The notes below the pieces were generated by a model that searched no databases, was not told the origin of the DNA, and saw nothing but the letters and a program-made list of their open reading frames with translations. From a virus: a DNA stretch of 40,233 bases. The stretch is from positions 5,348 through 45,580 of the IMG/VR virus record IMGVR_UViG_3300030451_002195; one strand, 5' to 3'. The position numbers were made by a program, and so were the translations under genes. This document shows positions 29,616 to 37,842 of the stretch, one piece after another (positions within the stretch are counted from its first letter, which is position 1; each line of letters starts with the position of its first letter).

Positions 29616-31073
29616 ATGACATCACAAATACAAGACTTAGTAATAAGCGATTTAAATTTAATTCCACTAACCAATACAATAAGTTTTGATTATGTAAGAC
29701 CAACTGATGTCAAAGTTTCGGTAGGTACAACGGTATCAAACTTAACTCAAAAAACATACATTCAGGATTGGACCATAACAAACGATAATAAAGTCCAATT
29801 TGCAACAAATGTGTTTACTGCGACTGGAACTTATAAAGTAAGTATTTTTAGACAGACAGATGCAACTACACCAAGTCATTCTTTCCAAGCCGGTTCTTCA
29901 ATCAGAGCAGACGACCTTAATAACGTAAATAAACAAACTTTATTTGTAGCAGACGAAGTAAGAAATACTTTAAACAGTCTTGCACTTGGAAGTAATCCTA
30001 CAGGCGAACAGCTTCTAATTAATGGAGCGAATATAGCTGACGATTCTATTACATCTAGCAAAATTGATAATTTAGAAGTTAAAACTGCTGACCTAGATGA
30101 CCTTGCTGTAACTACAGAAAAAATAAATAATAGTGCAGTAACAAGTGCAAAAATAGAAGATGGAACTATTGTTAATGATGATATAGCGGATAATACGATT
30201 CAATCAGGAAAAATTTTAAATGGTACTTTATTAAATAGTGATATAAACGCAAGTGCAGCGATAGCAGGTACAAAGATTTCTCCTGATTTTGGTAGTCAAA
30301 ATATTACTACAACTGGAACTACAACTACTGGATCTTTAAGTGCTGGGACCACAACTTCTCAAAACGCAACAATAACTAATAATCTTACTTTGTCTTCTGG
30401 TAACAATGATAATAAAGGTCTAATTTTCCCTACAGATATTGGTGGGGGTTCTGGAGATAAAGCTTATATAAGGTATTTTGTTGACGGCACTGGAGAAAAT
30501 ACAAGATTAAAAATAGGTATTGAAAATGATGCTGAAGATGATATCTACCTTCAAGGTGGTTTAGTCCATACATCAAGTAATTTTAGTGTTAATGGAACTT
30601 GTACTGCTAACTCATTTAGTGGTGATGGAGCAAACCTTACAAACTTATTAATAGGTATAAGACAAGTTAAAGAAACTGTTTCTAATGGTCAGAATAATAC
30701 TACTTCAGAAACTTTTGTAGATAAATGTCAAGTGCAGTTAACTAATGTTGCAAGTAGTTCTAGAGTTCTTGTCCTTTCTACTTGCAGACTTTGGTCATCT
30801 ACACCATATAGCAGTACTCGTTACGCTGAAGCCATAACTACTGTAGGTAATTCCGGAACATTTGCAGGCAACACAAATGGCAGTCAAAAAAACAGTGAAG
30901 ATCCTAATCATGCTAATGCTTACATGTTACCTGTTGTTTTATGGGATACTTCCAATACTGCTGGAACTAGAACATACAAAATTAGGTTTCGCAAACACCA
31001 AGGCAATGTTAGTAATACGACGGCTTACATAAGTCAGGCAAGAATTATGGCAATCGAATTGCGAGCTACTTAA
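29616..31073 (+). CDS. Tail fibre 1 with T7-fibre N-terminal domain (gp17-like)
   Basis: The 485-aa protein begins with a T7 tail-fibre N-terminal adaptor (about residues 1-125: NTISFDYVRPTDVKV, TYKVSIFRQTD, HSFQAGSSIRADDLNN). This part anchors fibres at the nozzle. It continues with a beta-helical style stem of short repeats (DDSITSSKIDN, VTTEKINNSAVTSAKIEDGT). The C-terminal 110 residues resemble a globular tip (TSETFVDKCQVQL... YKIRFRKHQGN). It starts 2 nt after gp16. Confidence 0.88.
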   Translation: MTSQIQDLVISDLNLIPLTNTISFDYVRPTDVKVSVGTTVSNLTQKTYIQDWTITNDNKVQFATNVFTATGTYKVSIFRQTDATTPSHSFQAGSSIRADDLNNVNKQTLFVADEVRNTLNSLALGSNPTGEQLLINGANIADDSITSSKIDNLEVKTADLDDLAVTTEKINNSAVTSAKIEDGTIVNDDIADNTIQSGKILNGTLLNSDINASAAIAGTKISPDFGSQNITTTGTTTTGSLSAGTTTSQNATITNNLTLSSGNNDNKGLIFPTDIGGGSGDKAYIRYFVDGTGENTRLKIGIENDAEDDIYLQGGLVHTSSNFSVNGTCTANSFSGDGANLTNLLIGIRQVKETVSNGQNNTTSETFVDKCQVQLTNVASSSRVLVLSTCRLWSSTPYSSTRYAEAITTVGNSGTFAGNTNGSQKNSEDPNHANAYMLPVVLWDTSNTAGTRTYKIRFRKHQGNVSNTTAYISQARIMAIELRAT

Positions 31074-31103
31074 TACATAAATAAAATATAAATTGGACCA
31101 AAA

Positions 31104-33263
31104 ATGGCTACAACAACAAAAGATTATACAGGGGACGGGTCAAAAGGTATAGCTGGTCAAGCTCAATTAACTTTTGCTTTTGACTATTTGAAAACTGAAG
31201 ACATAAAAGTTTCACTTAATGGTGCAACTTTAGCGACAACTAAATACACATTTCCAACAGCCACATCCATCCAATTTAATGCTCTTGGTGGATCACCAAC
31301 TACATTAGAAACTAACACCCAAGAAAATACTGGTGCTCCTAAAACAGGAGTAAAAATTCTTATATACAGAGATACAGATGTAGACGCAGCTAAAGCTAGA
31401 TTTGCTGCTGGTTCTTCTATAAGATCAAAAGATTTAAATGATAATAAAGAGCAAGACTTATTTTTTCAACAGGAAGTACAAGATCCTGCTAACCCTAAAA
31501 ATAAACCAACTTCTTTAAATGGAACTGGTGCACCAGATCAAGGGTTAGGAAAAGAAGGTGATGTTTATATTGATACAACTAACAATGCTATCTATGGTCC
31601 AAAAACCAATGGTGCTTGGGGTTCTGCTACAACTTTAGCTGGAGTATTAGGTGTTACTGGTACTGCACCAATTACTTCTAGTGGTGGTGATTCACCAGTA
31701 ATAGGTATTTCGGCTGCAACAACAAGTGCAGCTGGATCTATGAGTGCAGCAGATAAAACAAAATTAGATGGTATAGAGAGTGGAGCTACCGCAGATCAAA
31801 CAGATGCGGAAATAAAAACTGCTTATGAAAACAACTCCGACACTAATGCTTTTACTGATGCGGAGAAAACTAAACTATCGGGTATAGAAACAGGTGCTAC
31901 AGCTGACCAGACTGCTGCTGAAATCAGAACATTGGTTGATAGTGCTTCTGATAGTAATGTGTTCACTGATGCAGATCACACAAAACTTGATGGTATAGAA
32001 TCAAACGCTACCGCAGATCAGACAGATGCAGAAATAAGAGCAGCAGTTGAAGCAGCTAGTGACAGCAATGTATTTACAGACGCAGATCATACTAAATTAA
32101 ATGGAATTGAAGCATCAGCAACTGCCGACCAAACTGGTGCTGAAATTAAAAGTTTATATGAAGGAGAATCTGATACAAATGCTTTTACTGATTCTGAAAA
32201 GACTAAGTTATCAGGAATAGAAACAAATGCAACTGCTGACCAAACTGACGCTGAAATTAGAGCAGCAGTAGAAGCTGCAACAGATTCTAATGTATTTACA
32301 GACGCAGACCATACTAAGCTAAATGGAATAGAAACAGGTGCTACAGCAGATCAAACTGGTGCAGAAATAAAAAGTGCTTATGAAGGAGAATCTGACACTA
32401 ATGCCTTTACTGATGCAGAAAAAACTAAGTTAAGTGGTATAGAAGCAAATGCTGATGTAACAGATGAATTTAATGTTACTGCTGCCATGGAATCGTTTAG
32501 TAATAGTGTAATCATTCCAGATAATATAGCGATCAGATTTGGTAATGATAGTAATTTAAGAATATTTCATAATGCCAATGATGATTGGTCATACATAAAA
32601 GAAACTGACGACGAAGTTCAAGGTCTTAGAATACAGGGTCAAAATTTAGTTTTAGAAGATAATGCTGGGGATAATTATGTTTTGTGCGAACATGATGGAC
32701 CAGTAAGCCTTTATCACGACGCTGCTTCAAAACTTATGACAAGGTCATATGGTGTAGAAATTAGAGGTGACGGTAGTTCTCAAGACGGAACAATACAGCT
32801 TAACTGTTCACAAAATAGTCATGGTGTAAAAATTCAATCACCACCTCATAGTGCTAACGCAAGTTATACATTAACTCTTCCAAACACAGATGGTAACGCC
32901 AACCAAGTTTTAAAAAGTGATGGATCAGGAAATTTAGATTGGGTAGATCAAACTACAGCTTATACAGACTCTAGCGTTGACTCGCACTTAAATACAAGTA
33001 CTGCATCAAGTAACGAAGTTCTTAGTTGGAATGGTTCTGATTATGCTTGGGTCGCACAATCTGGTGGTGGTGGTGGATCCGCTATAACTGTTCAAGATGA
33101 AGGATCTGCATTATCAACTGCTGCTACAACTTTAAATTTTGTAGGTGCTGGAGTTACAGCAACAGGTTCAGGAGCAACAAAAACTATCACAATATCAGGA
33201 GGCGGAGGCAGTGGTAGTGGAATATCACAAGCCAAAGCAACCGCTTTATCATTAATTTTATAA
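31104..33263 (+). CDS. Tail fibre 2 with T7-fibre N-terminal domain and tandem repeats
   Basis: The 719-aa protein carries a second copy of the fibre adaptor (DYTGDGSKGIAGQAQLTFAF, VKILIYRDTD, FAAGSSIRSKDLND). A collar-like EGDVYIDTTNNAIYGPKTN follows, then a block of 37-residue tandem repeats. After that come a beta-rich region (LRIFHNANDDWSYIKETDDE) and a Gly-rich end. Many marine phage fibres carry the same TKLDGIE-type repeats. Two fibres with the same anchor suggest either a branched complex or alternative assemblies. It lies 30 nt after fibre 1. Confidence 0.85.
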   Translation: MATTTKDYTGDGSKGIAGQAQLTFAFDYLKTEDIKVSLNGATLATTKYTFPTATSIQFNALGGSPTTLETNTQENTGAPKTGVKILIYRDTDVDAAKARFAAGSSIRSKDLNDNKEQDLFFQQEVQDPANPKNKPTSLNGTGAPDQGLGKEGDVYIDTTNNAIYGPKTNGAWGSATTLAGVLGVTGTAPITSSGGDSPVIGISAATTSAAGSMSAADKTKLDGIESGATADQTDAEIKTAYENNSDTNAFTDAEKTKLSGIETGATADQTAAEIRTLVDSASDSNVFTDADHTKLDGIESNATADQTDAEIRAAVEAASDSNVFTDADHTKLNGIEASATADQTGAEIKSLYEGESDTNAFTDSEKTKLSGIETNATADQTDAEIRAAVEAATDSNVFTDADHTKLNGIETGATADQTGAEIKSAYEGESDTNAFTDAEKTKLSGIEANADVTDEFNVTAAMESFSNSVIIPDNIAIRFGNDSNLRIFHNANDDWSYIKETDDEVQGLRIQGQNLVLEDNAGDNYVLCEHDGPVSLYHDAASKLMTRSYGVEIRGDGSSQDGTIQLNCSQNSHGVKIQSPPHSANASYTLTLPNTDGNANQVLKSDGSGNLDWVDQTTAYTDSSVDSHLNTSTASSNEVLSWNGSDYAWVAQSGGGGGSAITVQDEGSALSTAATTLNFVGAGVTATGSGATKTITISGGGGSGSGISQAKATALSLIL
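31749..32465 (+). repeat. Six and a half tandem 111-bp coding repeats in fibre 2
   Basis: Six full copies and one partial copy of a 37-residue unit (consensus A[DE][KH]TKL[DSN]GIE, then ATADQT[DG]AEI[KR], then [ED]S[DN]xNxFTD) follow each other. Two subtypes alternate, SDTNAFTD/K-rich and SDSNVFTD/R-rich, suggesting duplication of a two-unit block. Nucleotide copies have diverged at third codon positions, so the array is old or under selection. It probably forms a repetitive fibre shaft. Confidence 0.85.
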
Positions 33264-33272
33264 GGGAAAAAA

Positions 33273-33635
33273 ATGAGTAATCCAAATATTGCAGGATTAG
33301 CAACTGTTACCGGTAAAACTGTTGGTCTCGCACTAACAACATCTGCTGCTGATTTAGTTGCTAATGCCGCATCTAGTAATAAAATTTTTAAAATTAATTC
33401 GTTAATAGTTTCTAATGTTGATGGGTCTAATGCTGCTTCATGTGAGGTAATTTTACAAAAAAGTGGTTCAAATGATTTTCATTTAGCAAAAAATATTGAC
33501 GTACCATCAGAAACCACACTTATTGTAATTTCTAAGGAAACACAAATTTATTTAGAGGAAAACGATAAAATAAGAGTTTTAGCAAGTGCAGCAAGTGATC
33601 TACAAGCAATTTGCTCATATGAGGAAATCAGCTAA
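33273..33635 (+). CDS. Virion structural protein (120 aa), fibre-associated
   Basis: The gene has a good ribosome binding site (AAGGGA) and encodes a beta-sandwich-like protein: VTGKTVGLALTTSAADLV, KIFKINSLIVSNVDG, ASCEVILQKSG, ETTLIVISKETQIYLEENDKI. This arrangement is common in small cyanophage structural proteins encoded beside fibres. It may cap or decorate the fibre. It overlaps the next gene as TAATG. Confidence 0.65.
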   Translation: MSNPNIAGLATVTGKTVGLALTTSAADLVANAASSNKIFKINSLIVSNVDGSNAASCEVILQKSGSNDFHLAKNIDVPSETTLIVISKETQIYLEENDKIRVLASAASDLQAICSYEEIS

Positions 33636-34501
33636 TGAGATACTACAACGGTAATTTTATTAGATCAACAGATCCAAATGTAAGTAAAGGTAATAATAAT
33701 GGTTTTTTTAATCTAGAAGCACAACTTATTCACAAAGTAGAAAGCAGATGGCAAAGTCCAATAAATGGTGACCCTACAAGTGATTATGTTGAATTTAGCA
33801 GACGATTTATTGAAAGTGATGTATATATGAATGGAAATAGTGATTACAATGGTCCATATGACGTATCAGATGTAAACATTCCAGCTACTTTTAGTGGATC
33901 AGCAAGAGTTTATTTAGGTCATAAAAATTCTATAGATTCTCCCGGAAGTGTATATTATGCTGACACTCCTGTTGCTTGTATTCAAATATTAAATAGTGCA
34001 GGAAATAGTCTTCTTAAATCTTGGAACTGGCATAGTGGGAACACAACTCAAGGCTGGGAAAATCTTTTAACCGAAATTGAAATTTCTGGGTATCAAACTA
34101 CTGGTTTTCCTGAGACATTAGCAACATCTGCCGCAAGAACTTGGGGTGGTTCTGTTCCTGCAGCATTTGCTAAAACAAGATGGAGTTATGCAAATAGCAC
34201 AGGTTCTTCTAACACAGGAGCTGATAATGGCATAGGAGCAGCTTATTCAGAAAACGGTGTAGATGGTGGTAGTGGAACAATATTACCCTCGCCGGGTAAT
34301 GGAGTTGTTAACCAATTTACCTCAGGCTCAAATTACCTATATAGAGAAACCAGCGGTTCACAAAGATACTCAGGTGTCGTAGTTAGAAGTCCAGCCTATA
34401 CATTTTCTGGAGGTGAAATTATACGCATAGCACACGCTATGACAGGGTATTCAAGTGCACCAATGAAAGCAGATGACACAATGTATATAGGAGTAGCATA
34501 A
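33635..34501 (+). CDS. Putative fibre tip or tail structural protein (288 aa)
   Basis: The product is rich in Ser, Gly, Asn and Tyr and looks beta-rich, like receptor-contacting phage proteins. It contains DPTSDYVEFSRRFIESDVYM, SARVYLGHKNSIDSPGSVYY, SWNWHSGNTTQGWENLL and a final HAMTGYSSAPMKADDTMYIG. It is placed among fibre genes and overlaps both neighbours by one base. Host-range involvement is inferred from position and composition only. Confidence 0.6.
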   Translation: MRYYNGNFIRSTDPNVSKGNNNGFFNLEAQLIHKVESRWQSPINGDPTSDYVEFSRRFIESDVYMNGNSDYNGPYDVSDVNIPATFSGSARVYLGHKNSIDSPGSVYYADTPVACIQILNSAGNSLLKSWNWHSGNTTQGWENLLTEIEISGYQTTGFPETLATSAARTWGGSVPAAFAKTRWSYANSTGSSNTGADNGIGAAYSENGVDGGSGTILPSPGNGVVNQFTSGSNYLYRETSGSQRYSGVVVRSPAYTFSGGEIIRIAHAMTGYSSAPMKADDTMYIGVA

Positions 34502-34944
34502 TGCTGTATTCACTAAACAAATCGGAACCAAAAGAACTTCCATTTAAAATATATCTTTCTAACGGTAAAGTACGTACAGACCCTTCATCATTTACTGATG
34601 ACGAGATATCAGATGCTGGTTATGTATATGCTGGTTTTCCGCCAGCACATGATACAGCAACACAAAAAGCAACTTGGGATGGAACTGCATGGGTAATATC
34701 TAACAAGACTGATGAAGAATTACAGGCTGAAAAAGATGTTCTTTGGAAAGAAATACGTAAACAACGTGACGAAAAAATCAATGAAATTGAATGGCGTATT
34801 TCACGTTATTTAAGTGAAACTCGTCAAGGTATTAATCCAACTACCGACACGATAAGTGATCTTGATACTTATGTTCAGGCTTTACGTGACATAACTAAAC
34901 AATCAGATCCGTCTAATATTACCTTTCCAGAAATACCAACTTAA
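34501..34944 (+). CDS. Tail fibre assembly-type protein (147 aa)
   Basis: The N-terminal half (LPFKIYLSNGKVRTDPSSFT, then WDGTAWVISNKTDEELQ) followed by a charged helix (KEIRKQRDEKINEIEWRISRYL) and QALRDITKQSDPSNITFPEIPT is the usual layout of small phage tail-fibre assembly and chaperone proteins. The position after the fibres fits. It ends immediately before the next ATG. Confidence 0.65.
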   Translation: MLYSLNKSEPKELPFKIYLSNGKVRTDPSSFTDDEISDAGYVYAGFPPAHDTATQKATWDGTAWVISNKTDEELQAEKDVLWKEIRKQRDEKINEIEWRISRYLSETRQGINPTTDTISDLDTYVQALRDITKQSDPSNITFPEIPT

Positions 34945-35334
34945 ATGGAACTACCGGTATTATATTTACCTGATTCCGTTATATTACCAAGCTTTGAATT
35001 TGAATTACCTAAAGGAGAGATACCTTCTTACACTCCTTTAGTTGTTCCACCTAGTAATCTACAGGCACCAGAAGGCGTAGAGTCAGAAACTAAAGATGAA
35101 GAGCCTGAAGCTACTGGTATTAGACAAATTGATATTCCAATAATAGATATCAAAATGCCTGTACCTGAAAATGAAATACTTGTAACTGCTGGAACCACAG
35201 CAGTAGTTTCCGTAGCAGCCACCCTTACAGCTACAGCAGCATTTAAATGGGCTGTTACAGCCATGAAACCAATATTAAAAACTACATGGAAGAAACTAAG
35301 CCAGTCAAAGAAAAAGGATTCTTTGGCAAAGTAA
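34945..35334 (+). CDS. Membrane-anchored small protein with Pro-rich N-terminus
   Basis: The first 80 residues are Pro/Glu-rich (FELPKGEIPSYTPLVVPPSN; IPIIDIKMPVPENE). One hydrophobic, Ala/Thr-rich membrane segment follows (TTAVVSVAATLTATAAF) and then a basic tail (KTTWKKLSQSKKKDS). The topology suggests an N-out or N-in single-span anchor. It precedes another membrane protein by overlap, so the pair may belong to a lysis or late membrane module. Not identified further. Confidence 0.6.
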   Translation: MELPVLYLPDSVILPSFEFELPKGEIPSYTPLVVPPSNLQAPEGVESETKDEEPEATGIRQIDIPIIDIKMPVPENEILVTAGTTAVVSVAATLTATAAFKWAVTAMKPILKTTWKKLSQSKKKDSLAK

Positions 35335-35600
35335 AAGACATAGCATCAGAAAAAGAATATCAAGTTGAATTTGTTGGAACAGTAGTAAGACTTGGAGTTG
35401 TGGTGTGGTCTGGATTTATTATCACGATGAATTATGTAGATATACCTGTAATTAAGAAAGCAGGAAACTCTGATATCACGTTCGTCGCCAGCGTTTTTAC
35501 GGGCGCACTTGCAACTTTCGGGCTGACTACGGGCAAATCAAATGGAAATGGCAAGCCACCTGTCTGTCCAATGGCAAACAAAGATAAACCAAAGACATGA
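35286..35600 (+). CDS. Two-span membrane protein, holin candidate (104 aa)
   Basis: I chose ATG 35286 (MEETKPVKEKGFFGK), which overlaps the previous gene by 49 nt. A longer frame from 35247 would be buried. The product has a charged N-terminus, a first hydrophobic helix (VVRLGVVVWSGFIITM), a short loop, a second hydrophobic helix (ITFVASVFTGALATFGL), and a basic, Pro-rich tail. Size and topology suit a phage holin, and no other holin candidate is evident in the window. The function is inferred. Confidence 0.55.
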   Translation: MEETKPVKEKGFFGKVKDIASEKEYQVEFVGTVVRLGVVVWSGFIITMNYVDIPVIKKAGNSDITFVASVFTGALATFGLTTGKSNGNGKPPVCPMANKDKPKT

Positions 35601-35953
35601 AGAAATGGATTCTTTTCTTAGCACTGTTGTCACCCGCAGTAGCGAGAGCAAACACAATAACTCCCAACTTTACACAAGGGAGTATGAACTCAACGACAAC
35701 CACTACCCAAACAGTAAAAGAAGTCAAAAAGACTCAAATCTATGGAGCAGCAGTAAAAAGTTGGTCTGGAACAAATGTCGAACCTTCTGGAGACATTACC
35801 GCAACCGATACAACATTCTCGGTCAAAGATGTAACGAAAGATTGGACATTAGAAACAACAACAAGAGCTGCCGGAGTAGTACAAGAAATAGATACAACAA
35901 CAGATTGGACTATAAATACTACTACTACATCCTTATCGGTCTTCTCACAATAA
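35597..35953 (+). CDS. Secreted Thr-rich protein with signal peptide (118 aa)
   Basis: The N-terminus MKKWILFLALLSPAVARA is a clear signal peptide (basic start, hydrophobic core, Ala-x-Ala end). The mature part is rich in Thr, Val and Asn (STTTTTQTVKEVKKTQIYG; DWTLETTTRAAGVVQEID), suggesting an extended beta structure. It overlaps the preceding membrane protein by 4 nt and the following secreted protein by 49 nt. The function is unknown, and the placement suggests a late periplasmic or outer-surface role. Confidence 0.7.
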   Translation: MKKWILFLALLSPAVARANTITPNFTQGSMNSTTTTTQTVKEVKKTQIYGAAVKSWSGTNVEPSGDITATDTTFSVKDVTKDWTLETTTRAAGVVQEIDTTTDWTINTTTTSLSVFSQ

Positions 35954-36447
35954 GTCCTGTTTTAGCAGAAGAACCTGAAGTTAATAACACCAGTAATCCA
36001 GTAGCAGCAGCGACAGGAAACGTTACGAATCAAGCTATTCAATTTCAGAATAATGGAGCTGCATCTCGTCAGAACTATGGAAGTGGTATCGCATGTAATG
36101 GGTCAACTATGACCTTTTCACCTTTTTACATGGGAAACCATACTAATCCATATTCTGAAAAAGAAGATATGGAAGGGTTACACCCATCTAGCTATCAGCT
36201 AAATGAAAACTGGGGTTTTCAAGTTAACTTTATGGTTCCTCTTGATAAACGAGGTCTAGAGCAATGCAGACGTATAGCTGCAAGGCAAGAAGAGAAAATG
36301 CGATTAGACCACGAGCTGGTACGTGCTCTGAAATGTGCCGAACTACAACAAAAGGGTTTTACCCTTAGACCCGGTTCACGCGTTGAACATATGTGCAACG
36401 ACGTAGTACCAATATCATCACTTATTAAAAATGTTAGCAATCCTTAA
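35905..36447 (+). CDS. Secreted protein with signal peptide, TTG start (180 aa)
   Basis: The frame is open far upstream, but the part before 35905 runs through two other genes and has shadow-like composition. Starting at TTG 35905 gives MDYKYYYYILIGLLTISPVL followed by AEEPE, a good signal peptide. The mature part has NNTSNPVAAATGNVTNQ, a Cys-containing GSGIACNGSTMTFSPFYMGN, GFQVNFMVPL, and a basic helix with Cys pairs (EQCRRIAARQEEK; ALKCAELQQK). The next ATG overlaps its end. The TTG is the only plausible initiator that keeps the leader. Confidence 0.6.
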   Translation: MDYKYYYYILIGLLTISPVLAEEPEVNNTSNPVAAATGNVTNQAIQFQNNGAASRQNYGSGIACNGSTMTFSPFYMGNHTNPYSEKEDMEGLHPSSYQLNENWGFQVNFMVPLDKRGLEQCRRIAARQEEKMRLDHELVRALKCAELQQKGFTLRPGSRVEHMCNDVVPISSLIKNVSNP

Positions 36448-36586
36448 ACCATTTGTGCTATCTGCACTTAAGTCACCAAAATTTAAGACTTTCGTAATCG
36501 AACTACTTGAAAAATTAGTAGAGCAGACAGACAACGAATTAGACGATAAAGCAGTAGCAATAGTCAAGAAAGGACTAGGAGTCTAA
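36431..36586 (+). CDS. 51-aa helical peptide
   Basis: The ATG at 36431 lies within the end of the previous gene, and the frame closes with a TAA that shares its last base with the next ATG. The product MLAILKPFVLSALKSPKFKT then VIELLEKLVEQTDNELDDKA is amphipathic, perhaps membrane-associated at its N-terminus. Coupling on both sides supports translation. The function is unknown. Confidence 0.6.
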   Translation: MLAILKPFVLSALKSPKFKTFVIELLEKLVEQTDNELDDKAVAIVKKGLGV

Positions 36587-36822
36587 TGGCTAACGTCAGT
36601 TTAAAAATCGGCAAACACAAAAGTCGTACTGGCGGACTCACCAAAGCTGGTAGAGAAAAATACAACAGAGCTACAGGCTCAAACCTAAAAGCCCCTCAAC
36701 CGGGAGGAGGTCCTCGCAAAAGATCATTTTGCGCTCGCATGTCAGGGGTAAAAGGACCAATGAAAAAACCAAACGGCAAGCCTACTCGTAAGGCTTTAGC
36801 CCTACGCAAATGGAAATGTTAA
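36586..36822 (+). CDS. Small basic Cys-containing phage protein (78 aa)
   Basis: The strongly basic product has HKSRTGGLTKAGREKYNRAT, PQPGGGPRKRSFCARMSGVK, and a C-terminal KKPNGKPTRKALALRKWKC. The RSFCARMSGV motif recurs in small late proteins of marine phages. It may bind DNA or RNA during packaging, but no activity is known. It starts by one-base overlap with the preceding peptide gene. Confidence 0.7.
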   Translation: MANVSLKIGKHKSRTGGLTKAGREKYNRATGSNLKAPQPGGGPRKRSFCARMSGVKGPMKKPNGKPTRKALALRKWKC

Positions 36823-36824
36823 TT

Positions 36825-36899
36825 ATGCCAAAAGGAAAAGGTACCTACGGTACAAAAAAAGGAAGACCACCTAAGAAAGGAAAGTGTTGTCATGCCTAA
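36825..36899 (+). CDS. 24-aa basic peptide (MPKGKGTYG type)
   Basis: The ATG at 36825 is two bases after the preceding stop, and the product is MPKGKGTYGTKKGRPPKKGK followed by CCHA. The motif GKGTYGTKxGRPPKK resembles micro-proteins found beside packaging genes in other phages, and RPPKK recalls an AT-hook core. It overlaps the next gene by 8 nt. It is too short for statistical support. Confidence 0.5.
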   Translation: MPKGKGTYGTKKGRPPKKGKCCHA

Positions 36900-37038
36900 A
36901 CGCGGACTCTATGCAAATATTCACGCCAAGCGTCTAAGAATCAAAAAAGGTTCTGGCGAGAAAATGAGAAAACCCGGAGCTAAAGGTGCTCCTACTGCTG
37001 CAAATTTTAAACGTGCAGCTAAAACAGCAAAACGATGA
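36892..37038 (+). CDS. 48-aa basic peptide (MPKRGLYANIHAKR type)
   Basis: The ATG at 36892 is followed by PKRGLYANIHAKRLRIKKGS and GEKMRKPGAKGAPTAANF, then a Lys/Arg end. The LYANIHAKR...GSGEKMRKPG pattern is familiar from small phage proteins of unknown role. It overlaps the preceding gene by 8 nt and the next by 4 nt. Its charge suggests nucleic acid or capsid-interior contact (inference). Confidence 0.6.
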   Translation: MPKRGLYANIHAKRLRIKKGSGEKMRKPGAKGAPTAANFKRAAKTAKR

Positions 37039-37280
37039 AAAAGAAAGCAACCGAAGATCAATTCAACGAGTTGCATAACTTAGTTACTAAAGAGTTCCTC
37101 GCTCGCATCAAAGCAGGCGAGGCAACTACTCAAGACTTAAAGGCAGCCTGCGATTGGTTAAAAGCTAATGATATTAGCGGCGTTGCTTATGACGGAAACC
37201 CTCTGTCAAAACTTGCACAGGTTATGCCAACTGTTGATCCAGAATTAGTACAGGCGAAGCTCTATGGCAGGAACAGCTGA
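37035..37280 (+). CDS. Putative small terminase subunit (DNA maturase A)
   Basis: The 81-aa product KKKATEDQFNELHNLVTKEF then ARIKAGEATTQDLKAACDWL and LKANDISGVAYDGNPLSKL is a helical protein of the kind annotated as small terminase in T7-like marine podoviruses. It would recognise the concatemer end and load the large terminase, whose gene starts at 40127. It overlaps both neighbours. The T7 gp18 sequence itself is too different to compare by eye. Confidence 0.6.
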   Translation: MKKKATEDQFNELHNLVTKEFLARIKAGEATTQDLKAACDWLKANDISGVAYDGNPLSKLAQVMPTVDPELVQAKLYGRNS

Positions 37281-37515
37281 ATACTACCGATCCAACCCAA
37301 AAGCTAGAGCAACAAGACTCAAGCAACAAAAAAAATACAACAAAACAAAAAAGGGATTAGCCCTACGTGTAAATGCAAATCGACTTAATAGACAACTTGG
37401 TACCTACGGAAATGGTGATGGGCTCGACGCTGCTCACTATAAGGGGAGTACTACCAAGGGAAGACTCCAAAAGAAATCCACTAATAGAAAAAGCCGACTC
37501 AAAATACGTAAATGA
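37264..37515 (+). CDS. Small basic phage protein (83 aa)
   Basis: The product MAGTAEYYRSNPKARATRLK then KQQKKYNKTKKGLALRVNAN and RLNRQLGTYGNGDGLDAAHY is very basic. Its C-terminal GTYGNGDGLDAAHYKGST has a His/Asp arrangement that could be a degenerate nuclease loop or a structural turn. The type is common next to HNH and packaging genes in phages. It overlaps its neighbours by 17 and 4 nt. Confidence 0.65.
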   Translation: MAGTAEYYRSNPKARATRLKQQKKYNKTKKGLALRVNANRLNRQLGTYGNGDGLDAAHYKGSTTKGRLQKKSTNRKSRLKIRK

Positions 37516-37841
37516 CCCCTCTACTACCTAGTCCAAAACATTACTTACAAAACCTAATAACCATGACAAGTTCAGATTCTAAAAGGCTCTGGAGAAGAGC
37601 TGTAAAAGAGCACTTCAAATGTACATGTGTTTATTGCGGAGAAACTTATGAATTTAAAGAACTTACACTCGATCATGTCCAACCTCGTTCAAAAGGTGGG
37701 CAAGACCTTACATCAAATGTTGTATGCGCGTGCAGAAAATGTAATGCAGACAAAGGTAGTAGTCATTGGCTCGAATGGATGCGAAAAGCGTTTGGCTTCC
37801 AACCATTACGAGAGTTAGTTATACACAGACACATTAATTAA
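37512..37841 (+). CDS. HNH endonuclease (109 aa)
   Basis: It shows a complete HNH motif: Cys-x2-Cys in CVYCGETYEF, DHVQPRSKGG with the catalytic His, SNVVCACRKCN with the Asn and second Cys pair, and ADKGS. An N-terminal basic segment (SKRLWRRAVKEHF) precedes it. HNH nucleases next to terminases often help nick DNA at the packaging site; a homing nuclease is the alternative. The start overlaps the previous stop by 4 nt. Confidence 0.85.
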   Translation: MTPLLPSPKHYLQNLITMTSSDSKRLWRRAVKEHFKCTCVYCGETYEFKELTLDHVQPRSKGGQDLTSNVVCACRKCNADKGSSHWLEWMRKAFGFQPLRELVIHRHIN

Positions 37842-37842
37842 A

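Noticed and set aside
31074-31103. Promoter between the two fibre genes
   Set aside because: The 30-nt gap is AT-rich but has no recognisable phage or host promoter pattern, and no motif repeated in other gaps was found by eye.
31749-32465. CRISPR-like array
   Set aside because: The 111-bp repeats are in frame, encode protein repeats of a fibre shaft, and lack short identical repeats with unique spacers.
35542-35904. N-terminal 121 codons of the long frame ending at 36447
   Set aside because: This part overlaps two other well-supported genes and is rich in Arg/Asn/Ser without pattern. A signal peptide begins right after TTG 35905.
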